Source: Ensifer sp. IC4062
Lineage (GTDB): Bacteria > Pseudomonadota > Alphaproteobacteria > Rhizobiales > Rhizobiaceae
Reading direction: 5' to 3'
NCBI RefSeq assembly: GCF_020193575.1
Contig: NZ_JADYVD010000015.1
Location: forward strand, 79,783 to 143,782
Length of the DNA stretch: 64,000 bases
Of the stretch, positions 55,071 to 64,000 are shown one piece after another; position 1 is the first letter of the stretch, and the number at the start of each line of letters is the position of its first letter. Below the pieces are notes generated by a model. That model searched no databases and had not been told where the DNA came from. It worked only from the letters and a program-made list of their open reading frames with translations. A program made the position numbers and the translations under genes.

Positions 55071-55095
55071 TCGCCCGGACATAACGCCCGGGCGA
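55071..55095 (-). other. hairpin between rplR and rpsE
   Basis: TCGCCCGG and CCGGGCGA form an 8-bp stem directly after the rplR stop. A second stem, AGCCGCTTC with GAAGCGGCT, lies farther downstream and is followed by TTTCG. These could attenuate or process the transcript. Confidence 0.5.
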
Positions 55096-55101
55096 TGAAC
55101 C

Positions 55102-55464
55102 TTAGAAGTTCAGGCCGCCTTCGCGAGCTGCCTCGGCCAGCGCCTTGATGCGGCCGTGGTAGATGAAGGCGCCACGGTCAAAGACAACGTCCTTGACGCC
55201 CGCCTTGGATGCACGCTCTGCGAGGAGCTTGCCGACAGCCGTAGCGGCCGCAGTATCAGCACCGGTCTTCAGCGAAGACCGCAGATCCGTGTCGAGGGTC
55301 GATGCGGAAGCAAGCGTCTTGCCGGCAACATCATCGATGATCTGCGCATAGATGTTCTTCGACGAGCGATGAACCGACAGGCGCGGGCGGCCATTGGCGA
55401 CCGCCTTGATTTGACGGCGCACGCGGCTGGCGCGACGCACAAGAGTATCTTTCCTGCTAGCCAT
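55102..55464 (-). CDS. rplR: 50S ribosomal protein L18
   Basis: A 120-residue L18 that binds 5S rRNA. It has [35 protein letters not shown] and the closing [25 protein letters not shown], both typical. It lies 12 bases after rplF. Confidence 0.98.
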   Translation of the reverse strand: MASRKDTLVRRASRVRRQIKAVANGRPRLSVHRSSKNIYAQIIDDVAGKTLASASTLDTDLRSSLKTGADTAAATAVGKLLAERASKAGVKDVVFDRGAFIYHGRIKALAEAAREGGLNF

Positions 55465-55476
55465 TTCGCGTGATCC

Positions 55477-56010
55477 TTACTTCTTCTTGCCTTCTTTGCG
55501 GACAATCCGCTCTTCGGCATACTTGACGCCCTTGCCCTTGTAGGGCTCGGGGCCACGGTATTCGCGGATTTCCGCTGCAACCTGGCCGACCTGCTGCTTG
55601 TTGATGCCGGTGACGACGATTTCCGTCGGCTTCGGCACAGCGATCGTGATGCCTTCCGGAGTCTGGTAGACCACGTCGTGGCTGAAGCCGAGCGCCAGCT
55701 GCAGGTTCTTGCCCTGCATCGATGCGCGGTAACCGACGCCGTTGATCTCGAGCTTACGCTCGTAGCCGTCCTTCACGCCCTTGAAGATGTTCTCGATCAT
55801 CGTGCGGGACATGCCCCACTTCGAACGAGCATCCTTGCTCTCATTGAGCGGCTGAACGACAACCGCATTGTTTTCGAGCTTCACCGATACTTCGTCGTTT
55901 GCGACGAAGAACAGCTCGCCCTTCGGACCCTTCGCCGTTACCTTCTGGCCATCAACGCTAGCCGTGACGCCTGCCGGAACTTGAACGGGTTTCTTACCGA
56001 TACGAGACAT
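55477..56010 (-). CDS. rplF: 50S ribosomal protein L6
   Basis: 177 residues from the ATG at 56010 ([15 protein letters not shown]). The longer frame to 56085 overlaps rpsH and is rejected. The L6 signature [25 protein letters not shown] closes the protein. It sits near the factor-binding site of the 50S subunit. Confidence 0.98.
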   Translation of the reverse strand: MSRIGKKPVQVPAGVTASVDGQKVTAKGPKGELFFVANDEVSVKLENNAVVVQPLNESKDARSKWGMSRTMIENIFKGVKDGYERKLEINGVGYRASMQGKNLQLALGFSHDVVYQTPEGITIAVPKPTEIVVTGINKQQVGQVAAEIREYRGPEPYKGKGVKYAEERIVRKEGKKK

Positions 56011-56050
56011 TTTTATACCTGTCTGTTCGCTATGGAGATCCTGCCCGGCC

Positions 56051-56449
56051 TTAGAAGACCGAGCAAAGAACCTCGCCACCAACATTCTGTTCGCGTGCCT
56101 GATGATCGGCCATCACGCCCTTCGGGGTCGAAAGGATGGTGATGCCGAGGCCGTTCGCGACCTGCGGAATGGACTTGACCGAGACATAGACCCGGCGGCC
56201 CGGCTTGGAGACGCGTGCGATCTCGCGGATCACGGACGAGCCTTCATAGTATTTCAGTTCGATATTCAGCTCGGACTTGCCGTTGCCGAATTCGACTTCG
56301 GAGTATCCGCGGATGTAGCCTTCGGCCTGAAGAACATCCAGAACGCGTGCGCGGAGCTTGGAAGCCGGCGTCGAAACGCTGGACTTGCGGCGCGCAGCGC
56401 CGTTGCGGATACGGGTGAGCATATCGCCCAAGGGATCAGTCATTGCCAT
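56051..56449 (-). CDS. rpsH: 30S ribosomal protein S8
   Basis: A 132-residue S8, starting [41 protein letters not shown]. The C-terminal signature [33 protein letters not shown] is intact. S8 binds 16S rRNA and is the spc-operon autoregulator in E. coli; whether that holds here is not known. Confidence 0.98.
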   Translation of the reverse strand: MAMTDPLGDMLTRIRNGAARRKSSVSTPASKLRARVLDVLQAEGYIRGYSEVEFGNGKSELNIELKYYEGSSVIREIARVSKPGRRVYVSVKSIPQVANGLGITILSTPKGVMADHQAREQNVGGEVLCSVF

Positions 56450-56461
56450 GTGCCCGTCTCC

Positions 56462-56767
56462 TTACCAGCTCGACTTGACGACGCCCGGCACCTTGCCGAG
56501 GTTGCCCAGTTCGCGAAGCGCAATACGCGACATACGAAGTTTGCGATAGTAGGCACGCGGACGGCCGGTCACTTCGCAGCGGTTGCGGATGCGGGTCTTG
56601 GAGCCATCACGCGGCAGTTCTGCCAGCTTGAGGGTTGCCTTGAACCGTTCTTCGATCGGCAGAGACTGGTTCATGATGATCGCCTTCAGGGCCGCACGCT
56701 TAGCGGCTTGACCGGCAACCAGTTTGCGGCGGCGCTTGTTCTTTTCAACTGCGCTCGTTTTCGCCAT
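56462..56767 (-). CDS. rpsN: 30S ribosomal protein S14
   Basis: A 101-residue S14 of the long, zinc-free type; the zinc-ribbon cysteines of the short form are absent. The signature is [44 protein letters not shown]. It is placed between rplE and rpsH in usual order. Confidence 0.98.
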   Translation of the reverse strand: MAKTSAVEKNKRRRKLVAGQAAKRAALKAIIMNQSLPIEERFKATLKLAELPRDGSKTRIRNRCEVTGRPRAYYRKLRMSRIALRELGNLGKVPGVVKSSW

Positions 56768-56801
56768 AACAGTTATCCTTCTTTACGCTTGTCGTTACGG
56801 A

Positions 56802-57359
56802 TTACTGACGGAACGGGAAGTTGAACTCTGTGAGCAGAGCGCGAGCTTCGTCGTCGTTAGTTGCCGTCGTGCAAACGATGATGTCCATGCCCCACATCTG
56901 ATCAACCTTGTCGTAGTTGATCTCAGGGAACACAATGTGCTCCTTGATGCCCATGGCGAAGTTGCCACGACCATCGAAGGACTTCGGATTGAGGCCACGG
57001 AAGTCGCGAACACGCGGAAGAGCAATGTTCACGAGACGATCCAGGAACTCGTACATCCGAACGCCGCGCAGGGTAACCTTGGCGCCAATCGGCATGCCTT
57101 CGCGAACCTTGAAGCCAGCGATGGAGTTGCGAGCGCGGGTGATCACCGGCTTCTGGCCAGCAATCGCAGCGAGGTCGGCAGCAGCAACGGTCGGCTTCTT
57201 AGAGTCGCCAGTTGCTTCGCCAACACCCATGTTGATGACGATCTTGTCGAGGCGCGGGATCTGCATTTCGTTGGCGTAGGAGAACTTCTCCTGCATCGCC
57301 TTGCGGATGCGCTCTACATATTCCTTCTTGAGCCGCGGCTCATAAGCGGTCTTAGCCAT
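56802..57359 (-). CDS. rplE: 50S ribosomal protein L5
   Basis: A 185-residue L5 that binds 5S rRNA and contacts the P-site tRNA. Signature segments are [17 protein letters not shown] and [29 protein letters not shown]. Its start lies within the last codons of rplX (8-base overlap), suggesting coupled translation. Confidence 0.98.
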   Translation of the reverse strand: MAKTAYEPRLKKEYVERIRKAMQEKFSYANEMQIPRLDKIVINMGVGEATGDSKKPTVAAADLAAIAGQKPVITRARNSIAGFKVREGMPIGAKVTLRGVRMYEFLDRLVNIALPRVRDFRGLNPKSFDGRGNFAMGIKEHIVFPEINYDKVDQMWGMDIIVCTTATNDDEARALLTEFNFPFRQ

Positions 57360-57663
57360 CGATCACTACTCCCGAACGCTTGGCCACGCGGACCTTCTTA
57401 TCACCTTCGATCTTGAAGCCGACGCGGGTCGGCTTGCCGTCCTTGGGATCGGCGACCGCGATGTTCGAAAGATGGATCGGGGCTTCCTTGTTGATGATGC
57501 CCGCTTCCTGGCTCTGGGTCTGGCGCTGGTGACGCTTCACCATGTTTACGCCACGCACGACAGCCCGGTCTTCCTTCGGCATGACCTGGATTACTTCGCC
57601 GGTACGGCCCTTGTCCTTACCGGTGAGAACGACAACCTTGTCGCCTTTGCGAATCTTTTGCAT
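57352..57663 (-). CDS. rplX: 50S ribosomal protein L24
   Basis: A 103-residue L24 with the KOW motif ([38 protein letters not shown]). It initiates 50S assembly. It is 14 bases after rplN and overlaps rplE. Confidence 0.98.
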   Translation of the reverse strand: MQKIRKGDKVVVLTGKDKGRTGEVIQVMPKEDRAVVRGVNMVKRHQRQTQSQEAGIINKEAPIHLSNIAVADPKDGKPTRVGFKIEGDKKVRVAKRSGVVIDG

Positions 57664-57677
57664 CTCTCAACGCTCCC

Positions 57678-58046
57678 TTAGAGTACTTCCGGAGCCAGCG
57701 AGATGATCTTCATGTGGTTCTTGGCGCGGAGTTCGCGCGGAACCGGTCCGAAGATACGGGTGCCGATCGGCTCTTTCTTGTTATCGATAAGAACGGCTGC
57801 GTTGGTGTCGAAGCGGATGACGCTGCCATCCGGACGGCGGATGTCCTTCGCAGTGCGAACGACAACTGCCTTCATGACGTCACCCTTCTTCACGCGGCCG
57901 CGCGGAATGGCTTCCTTGATCGAAACGACGATGATGTCGCCGATCGACGCATACTTGCGCTTGGAGCCGCCCAGCACCTTGATGCACATGACACGACGTG
58001 CGCCGGAATTATCCGCCACGTCGAGGTTTGTTTGCATCTGAATCAT
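57678..58046 (-). CDS. rplN: 50S ribosomal protein L14
   Basis: A complete 122-residue L14 ([46 protein letters not shown]). It follows a 178-base gap after rpsQ that contains a terminator-like hairpin, so it may also use its own promoter. Confidence 0.98.
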   Translation of the reverse strand: MIQMQTNLDVADNSGARRVMCIKVLGGSKRKYASIGDIIVVSIKEAIPRGRVKKGDVMKAVVVRTAKDIRRPDGSVIRFDTNAAVLIDNKKEPIGTRIFGPVPRELRAKNHMKIISLAPEVL

Positions 58047-58128
58047 GTCAGGTCGCCTTCTTGTTGTTACCAGGCCGGTTGGGTCGGAACCCCCTTGCCC
58101 GGCTTATTGTGCTCATCTCAAAGCAAAA

Positions 58129-58150
58129 GAACGCCCGGACTCGAGCGTTC
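58129..58150 (-). terminator. intrinsic terminator between rpsQ and rplN
   Basis: On the minus strand GAACGCTC pairs with GGGCGTTC across 8 positions (one T-G) around a 6-base loop, followed by TTTTGCTTTG. It lies 75 bases after the rpsQ stop and marks the boundary between the S10 and spc operons. Confidence 0.8.
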
Positions 58151-58224
58151 CTCAGCTTTAATTGCGTGCTTCATACAGATATTTGCCCGAGACGCAAGGG
58201 TCTCGCGGTCAAAACCTGCAGAAA

Positions 58225-58461
58225 TCAAGCCTGGGCGGAAACGACCGTCCAGCGCTTATCCTTGGAGATCGGCGCGCATTCCTCGATGGAAACGACGTCG
58301 CCGACCTTGTACTGGTTGTTCTCGTCGTGAGCCTTGTACTTCTTGGAACGGCGAACGGTCTTCTGGAGGATCGGGTGCGCAAAGCGGCGCTCGACCCTGA
58401 CGACGACGGTCTTGTCGTTCTTGTCGCTGACGACGGTGCCCTGCAGAATGCGTTTCGGCAT
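58225..58461 (-). CDS. rpsQ: 30S ribosomal protein S17
   Basis: A 78-residue S17 ([51 protein letters not shown]). It is the last gene of the S10 operon in the classical order and precedes the operon-boundary terminator. Confidence 0.98.
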   Translation of the reverse strand: MPKRILQGTVVSDKNDKTVVVRVERRFAHPILQKTVRRSKKYKAHDENNQYKVGDVVSIEECAPISKDKRWTVVSAQA

Positions 58462-58473
58462 TTTTTGTGGTCC

Positions 58474-58674
58474 TTAGGCCTTGGCTTCTGCCGCCTTCTG
58501 GCGGGCAATTGTTTTAATGCGTGCGATGTCCTTGCGGACTTCATCGATACGCGAAGACTTCTCGAGCTGGCCGGTTGCGTTCTGGAAGCGCAGGTTGAAC
58601 TGCTCCTTCTTCAGCTTGGCAAGCTCTTCGTTGAGTTGATCGGCGCTCAGAGCGCGAACATCTGCGGCTTTCAT
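58474..58674 (-). CDS. rpmC: 50S ribosomal protein L29
   Basis: 66 residues from the ATG at 58674 ([31 protein letters not shown]), preceded by GGAG; the frame could begin at a GTG 9 bases earlier, but that is less conserved. L29 lies by the exit tunnel and contacts trigger factor and SRP. Confidence 0.97.
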   Translation of the reverse strand: MKAADVRALSADQLNEELAKLKKEQFNLRFQNATGQLEKSSRIDEVRKDIARIKTIARQKAAEAKA

Positions 58675-58686
58675 GAGCTTCACTCC

Positions 58687-59100
58687 TTACTCTGCGATAC
58701 GCTGCACGAAGCGCGTCTTGACAGAGAGCTTGGCAGCGCCAAGACGAAGTGCCTCACGGGCGAGTTCTTCGCTGACACCATCGATCTCGAACATCATACG
58801 GCCGGGCTTGACCTTGCATGCCCAGTATTCGACCGAACCCTTACCCTTACCCATGCGGACTTCGGTCGGCTTGGCGGTGACCGGAACGTCCGGGAACACA
58901 CGGATCCAAACGCGGCCGGCGCGCTTCATGTGGCGGGTGATCGCGCGGCGAGCCGCTTCGATCTCACGGGCGTTGACGCGGTTAGGCTCCTGAGCCTTCA
59001 GGCCGAATTCGCCGAAGGCGAGATCAGAACCGCCCTTGGCGACGCCCTTGATGCGGCCCTTGAACTGCTTGCGATACTTCGTACGCTTTGGCTGCAACAT
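58687..59100 (-). CDS. rplP: 50S ribosomal protein L16
   Basis: A 137-residue L16 ([36 protein letters not shown]). The [26 protein letters not shown] signature is intact. It organises the A-site region of the 50S subunit. 38 bases follow rpsC. Confidence 0.98.
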   Translation of the reverse strand: MLQPKRTKYRKQFKGRIKGVAKGGSDLAFGEFGLKAQEPNRVNAREIEAARRAITRHMKRAGRVWIRVFPDVPVTAKPTEVRMGKGKGSVEYWACKVKPGRMMFEIDGVSEELAREALRLGAAKLSVKTRFVQRIAE

Positions 59101-59138
59101 TTTTTTACTTCTCCGATATTGGCTGCCAAACGCGACTG

Positions 59139-59869
<731 letters not shown>

Positions 59870-59870
<1 letters not shown>

Positions 59871-60259
59871 TATGCGGCCTCCCCTTTGGCTTCCACTTCA
59901 CGAACGACGATCGTCAAGTGCGAGAACGGCTTTTCGACGCGCGATGCACGGCCGCGACCACGAGCGTGGAAGCGCTTCATCACGATCGACTTGCCAACGT
60001 AAGCTTCAGCGACGATGAGCGAATCAACGTCGAGATCGTGGTTGTTCTCAGCGTTTGCGATCGCAGATTCAAGCGTCTTCTTGACAGTATCTGCGATGCG
60101 CTTGCGCGAGAACTCGAGTTCGGCCAGAGCGCGATCAACTTTCTTGCCGCGGATCATCGCAGCAACGAGGTTGAGCTTCTGGGGGCTGACGCGGATCGTG
60201 CGCGCAATTGCCTGCGCCTCATTATCCTTCAGCCGGCGTTCGGCTTTTGCCTTGCCCAT
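59870..60259 (-). CDS. rplV: 50S ribosomal protein L22
   Basis: A 129-residue L22 whose loop lines the exit tunnel. Signature: [50 protein letters not shown], and the tunnel loop region [24 protein letters not shown]. It is placed between rpsS and rpsC. Confidence 0.98.
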
Positions 60260-60261
60260 TG

Positions 60262-60540
60262 TTACTTCCTCTTTGCCTTCTTGTCCGCGCCATGACCGTA
60301 GTAGGTCCGGGTCGGAGAGAATTCACCAAACTTATGTCCGACCATGTCTTCGTTGACGCTGACCGGGACGTGCTTGCTGCCGTTGTATACGCCGAAGGTG
60401 AGGCCGACAAACTGCGGAAGGATCGTGGAGCGGCGGCTCCAAATCTTGATCACTTCGTTACGACCGCCTTCCCGGACCTTCTCAGCCTTCTTGAGAAGAT
60501 AACCGTCAACGAACGGACCTTTCCATACTGAACGAGTCAT
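60262..60540 (-). CDS. rpsS: 30S ribosomal protein S19
   Basis: A 92-residue S19 ([46 protein letters not shown]). It is complete, with the conserved [27 protein letters not shown] end. It sits at the head of the 30S subunit. Confidence 0.98.
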   Translation of the reverse strand: MTRSVWKGPFVDGYLLKKAEKVREGGRNEVIKIWSRRSTILPQFVGLTFGVYNGSKHVPVSVNEDMVGHKFGEFSPTRTYYGHGADKKAKRK

Positions 60541-60555
60541 TCGAGACTTCCTCTC

Positions 60556-61392
60556 TTACTTCTTCTTCTGGTGACGCGAGCGCATGATGAACTTGTCGGT
60601 CGACTTGTTGGAGCGCGTACGCTTACCCTTCGTGGGCTTGCCCCACGGGGTAACCGGGTGACGACCACCCGAGGTACGGCCTTCACCACCGCCGTGCGGA
60701 TGGTCGACCGGGTTCATGACGACACCGCGAACGTGCGGGCGCTTGCCGCGCCAACGCGAGCGACCAGCCTTACCGTCATTGATGTTGCCGTGATCCGGGT
60801 TCGATACAGCGCCAATCGAAGCAAGGCAAGAACCGTGCACGAGGCGCTGCTCGCCCGAGTTCAGGCGAAGGATAGCCATACCCTGGTCGCGGCCGACGAG
60901 CTGCGCGTAGGTTCCGGCGGAGCGGGCGATCTGGCCGCCCTTGCCCGGCTTCATTTCCACATTGTGGATGATGGAGCCAACCGGAATGTACTGCAGCGGC
61001 ATCGTGTTGCCGGGCTTGACGTCAACAGCCTTTTCCGAAGCGATGACCTTGTCGCCGGCAGCCAGACGCTGCGGCGCCAGGATGTAGGCCTGTTCGCCGT
61101 CGGCATAGTTGACGAGCGCGATGAAGGCGGTGCGGTTGGGGTCGTATTCCAGACGCTCAACGGTGCCTTCGACGTCGAACTTGCGACGCTTGAAGTCGAT
61201 CAGACGGTAGGTCCGCTTGTGACCGCCGCCCTGGAAGCGGACGGTGATGCGGCCCAGATTGTTGCGACCGCCCTTGGAAGACAGGCCCTCGGTCAACGTC
61301 TTAACCGGCTTACCCTTGTAGAGGCCAGCCCGGTTCACGATGACCAGCTGACGCTGGCTTGGGGTCGTCGGATTGAAACTTTTCAATGCCAT
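60556..61392 (-). CDS. rplB: 50S ribosomal protein L2
   Basis: A 278-residue L2, essential for peptidyl transfer and subunit joining. It begins [19 protein letters not shown] and includes the signature [39 protein letters not shown] with the conserved His region. It is 43 bases after rplW. Confidence 0.98.
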   Translation of the reverse strand: MALKSFNPTTPSQRQLVIVNRAGLYKGKPVKTLTEGLSSKGGRNNLGRITVRFQGGGHKRTYRLIDFKRRKFDVEGTVERLEYDPNRTAFIALVNYADGEQAYILAPQRLAAGDKVIASEKAVDVKPGNTMPLQYIPVGSIIHNVEMKPGKGGQIARSAGTYAQLVGRDQGMAILRLNSGEQRLVHGSCLASIGAVSNPDHGNINDGKAGRSRWRGKRPHVRGVVMNPVDHPHGGGEGRTSGGRHPVTPWGKPTKGKRTRSNKSTDKFIMRSRHQKKK

Positions 61393-61435
61393 TTTCTTGT
61401 TCCCTTTTGGGTTTTTACCCTAATGGGCCTATCCG

Positions 61436-61729
61436 TTAGAGACCGGTGGAGACGTCGATGGACTGACCCTCGGCGAGCGTGACGATCGCCTTCTTCACGT
61501 CCTTCTGCTTCCCGGAAAAACCGCGGAAACGCTTCAGCTTACCCTTGCGGAGGAGCGTGTTCACGGCCGTGACCTTGACGCCGAACAGGGCTTCGACAGC
61601 AGCCTTGATCTCAGGCTTCGAAGCGCCCTTGGCGACGTTGAAGACGACCTGGTTCTGTTCGGAAACCAGCGTCGACTTTTCGGTGATCGAGGGAGACACG
61701 ATCACGTCATAGTGGCGAAGATCCGTCAT
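61436..61729 (-). CDS. rplW: 50S ribosomal protein L23
   Basis: A 97-residue L23, docking site for trigger factor and SRP at the tunnel exit. Typical parts are [47 protein letters not shown]. Its start overlaps the rplD stop by four bases. Confidence 0.98.
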   Translation of the reverse strand: MTDLRHYDVIVSPSITEKSTLVSEQNQVVFNVAKGASKPEIKAAVEALFGVKVTAVNTLLRKGKLKRFRGFSGKQKDVKKAIVTLAEGQSIDVSTGL

Positions 61730-62346
61730 TTGAACCGCTCCTCCAGAGCTTCTACGGCAGCCTTGGAAAGCACGAGCTTGCCGCGGCGCAGAATGTCGTA
61801 AACGTTGATGCCCTGGACCGGCAGAACGTCCACGTTCGGGATGTTCTGGGCTGCGAGCTTGAAGTTGCTCTCGATTTCGGCGCCGCCGATGATCAGAGCG
61901 TTGGTGAGGCCGAGCGACGCGAATACGCCGGCAAGAGCCTTCGTCTTTGCTTCCTTGGCAACGAGATCGTCGATGACGATGATCTCTTCTGCCTTCAGCT
62001 TGGCCGAGAGCGCATGGCGCAGGCCGAGCGCACGGACCTTCTTCGGAAGGTCATGAGCGTGGCTGCGGACAACCGGACCATGAGCCTTGCCACCGCCGCG
62101 GAACTGCGGAGCACGAGCGGAATGGTGGCGGGCGCGGCCCGTACCTTTCTGCTTGTACATCTTGGCGCCGGTGCGGGCGACTTCGGCGCGGCCCTTGGCC
62201 TTGTGCGTGCCCTGCTGCTTCTTGGCGAGCTGCCAGCGAACGACGCGGGCGATGATGTCTTCACGAGGTTCGAGGCCGAAAATGGCGTCAGAAAGGGAAA
62301 CCTTTCCCGCGTCCTTGCCCTCGAGGGTTTTGACGGTGAGATCCAT
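61726..62346 (-). CDS. rplD: 50S ribosomal protein L4
   Basis: A 206-residue L4 ([60 protein letters not shown]). The loop [24 protein letters not shown] lines the tunnel. In E. coli L4 autoregulates the S10 operon; not known here. It overlaps rplW by four bases. Confidence 0.98.
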   Translation of the reverse strand: MDLTVKTLEGKDAGKVSLSDAIFGLEPREDIIARVVRWQLAKKQQGTHKAKGRAEVARTGAKMYKQKGTGRARHHSARAPQFRGGGKAHGPVVRSHAHDLPKKVRALGLRHALSAKLKAEEIIVIDDLVAKEAKTKALAGVFASLGLTNALIIGGAEIESNFKLAAQNIPNVDVLPVQGINVYDILRRGKLVLSKAAVEALEERFK

Positions 62347-62358
62347 AATTCGGCTCCC

Positions 62359-63045
62359 TTACTTCGATGCTTCGGCGCGCACGCCGGCCGGGCGCGGAGC
62401 GCTTTCCGGGGTGCCTGACTTGATTGCGTCGCGAACGACAATCCAGGCACCCTTGGAGCCGGGGACTGCACCCTTGACCAGGATCAGGCCGCGGTCTTCG
62501 TCCGTCGATACGACTTCCAGGTTCTGGGTGGTAACGCGGGTCTGGCCCATGTGGCCGGCCATGCGCTTGCCCTTCCAAACACGGCCCGGATCCTGGTTGG
62601 AACCGGTAGAACCATGCGAGCGGTGCGATACGGAAACGCCGTGCGTGGCGCGCAAGCCGCCGAAGTTGTGGCGCTTGATGGCGCCGGCAAAGCCCTTACC
62701 GATCGTCGTACCGGTCACATCAACCAGCTGGCCGGCAACAAAGTGGCTGGCCGTCAGTTCAGAACCAACGTCGATCAGGTTGTCGGCGCTCACGCGGAAC
62801 TCGACGACCTTTGCCTTCGGCTCGACGTTTGCAGCGGCAAAATGGCCGCGCATAGCCTTCGGCGTATTCTTGACCTTGGAACGGCCGGCACCCAGCTGAA
62901 CTGCGGTATAGCCGTTCTTTTCTTCCGTGCGGTGGGCCACTACCTGGCAGTTCTCCAGCCGCAATACTGTTACCGGGATATGCTCGCCGGCGTCGTTGTA
63001 GACGCGGGTCATTCCCACCTTCTGTGCAATCACACCTGAACGCAT
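62359..63045 (-). CDS. rplC: 50S ribosomal protein L3
   Basis: 228 residues from the ATG at 63045 ([17 protein letters not shown]); the frame to 63132 is non-conserved. The L3 signature [30 protein letters not shown] is intact. The C-terminus is slightly longer than in E. coli. The 120-base gap to rpsJ contains no clear terminator. Confidence 0.98.
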   Translation of the reverse strand: MRSGVIAQKVGMTRVYNDAGEHIPVTVLRLENCQVVAHRTEEKNGYTAVQLGAGRSKVKNTPKAMRGHFAAANVEPKAKVVEFRVSADNLIDVGSELTASHFVAGQLVDVTGTTIGKGFAGAIKRHNFGGLRATHGVSVSHRSHGSTGSNQDPGRVWKGKRMAGHMGQTRVTTQNLEVVSTDEDRGLILVKGAVPGSKGAWIVVRDAIKSGTPESAPRPAGVRAEASK

Positions 63046-63166
63046 CGGTTCACGCCTCTTGTTTAGGGTTCCCGTCCGGTGCCTCTTGCACCTTCCGGTT
63101 TCCTGTTCCTGGAAGCCGCTGGAAAACTCCACGTACCTTCCTTGTTATTTCGGCTTGCGCCGGACC

Positions 63167-63475
63167 TTAGAGCTTGATCTCGACGTCGACGCCAGCGGCC
63201 AGATCGAGCTTCATCAGCGCATCAACCGTCTGCGGGGTCGGATCAACGATATCGAGAAGGCGCTTGTGCGTGCGCATCTCAAACTGTTCGCGGCTCTTCT
63301 TATCGACGTGCGGCGACCGGTTGACCGTGAATTTTTCAATCCGGGTCGGAAGCGGCACAGGCCCGCGCACACTTGCACCGGTGCGCTTGGCCGTCGACAC
63401 GATTTCGCGCGTGGAGGCATCGAGGATCCGGTGATCAAACGCCTTAAGGCGGATGCGGATATTCTGGCCGTTCAT
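63167..63475 (-). CDS. rpsJ: 30S ribosomal protein S10
   Basis: A 102-residue S10 ([80 protein letters not shown]). It heads the S10 operon and also acts as NusE in transcription antitermination. tuf lies 149 bases upstream. Confidence 0.98.
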
Positions 63476-63624
63476 TCGACTTGTCCTTGCTCGTGTTTCC
63501 GGTATGCCTCTTCAAAGGCACACACTTAAACTTCTGAATTCGTTACGCTCTGCCGCTTCTTTCAAAAATCGCAGGGACATGGGAGAGACCATGTCCCTGC
63601 AGAAACGGCCGAGCCGTTGTCTTG

Positions 63625-64000
<376 letters not shown>

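Overview
The window is a high-GC alphaproteobacterial chromosome segment, most likely from Sinorhizobium/Ensifer or a very close rhizobial relative. The reasons are the gene families (DUF2336, DUF1489, BTLCP peptidase, ATP12 chaperone, PAS_5 protein), the S10-spc-alpha ribosomal gene cluster with adk after secY and no rpmJ, promoter-like sequences of the EcfG/RpoE2 type, and about nine copies of a short palindromic intergenic repeat that matches the RIME1 family described in rhizobia. No phage, insertion sequence, CRISPR array or plasmid module was seen. The content is ordinary core chromosome, so most of the interest lies in regulatory DNA and a few divergent or broken genes.

Region 1-9.2 kb: a HEAT-like DUF2336 protein, a short CitE/HpcH-type aldolase relative, a coupled nitroreductase/flavin reductase pair, an exported repeat protein, a lysophospholipid-acyltransferase-like gene broken by a nonsense codon and a frameshift, thrS, and a minus-strand set (IscU-like scaffold, yidD, DUF2267, DUF1697).

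Region 9.2-21.7 kb: folE and hisI (folate and histidine synthesis), a patatin-like protein, a CBS-pair protein, a rhomboid protease, PAS and PilZ proteins, a periplasmic LapG-family cysteine protease preceded by three perfectly phased direct repeats, a DD-carboxypeptidase with a SPOR tail, DUF1489 and L-serine ammonia-lyase. An orphan terminator upstream of the rhomboid gene hints at a small RNA.

Region 21.7-34.3 kb: a possible 33-residue membrane peptide, a DUF599 membrane protein, an acyltransferase-like membrane protein with an ICMT-like methyltransferase, a LiuR-like MerR regulator with a palindromic operator, mgtE, a deformylase-like protein that has lost metal ligands, a lipoprotein, a small membrane protein and the prkA-yeaH-spoVR stress operon. 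Both the small membrane protein and prkA have EcfG/RpoE2-like promoters. A tRNA-Leu(GAG) closes the region.

Region 34.3-48.6 kb: lipB, a DMT transporter, an XRE regulator, glutathione-dependent formaldehyde detoxification (adhC/flhA and fghA), crcB, an rluC-like pseudouridine synthase-HAD-ATP12 cluster, sugE behind a guanidine-II (mini-ykkC) riboswitch, rarA coupled to a Do-type protease, and msrPQ.

Region 48.6-64.0 kb: the minus-strand ribosomal supercluster from tuf (partial at the window edge) through rplQ. Several gaps in it hold strong hairpins, two of them shaped like intrinsic terminators (rpsQ/rplN and rplO/secY), which suggests segmented or attenuated expression.
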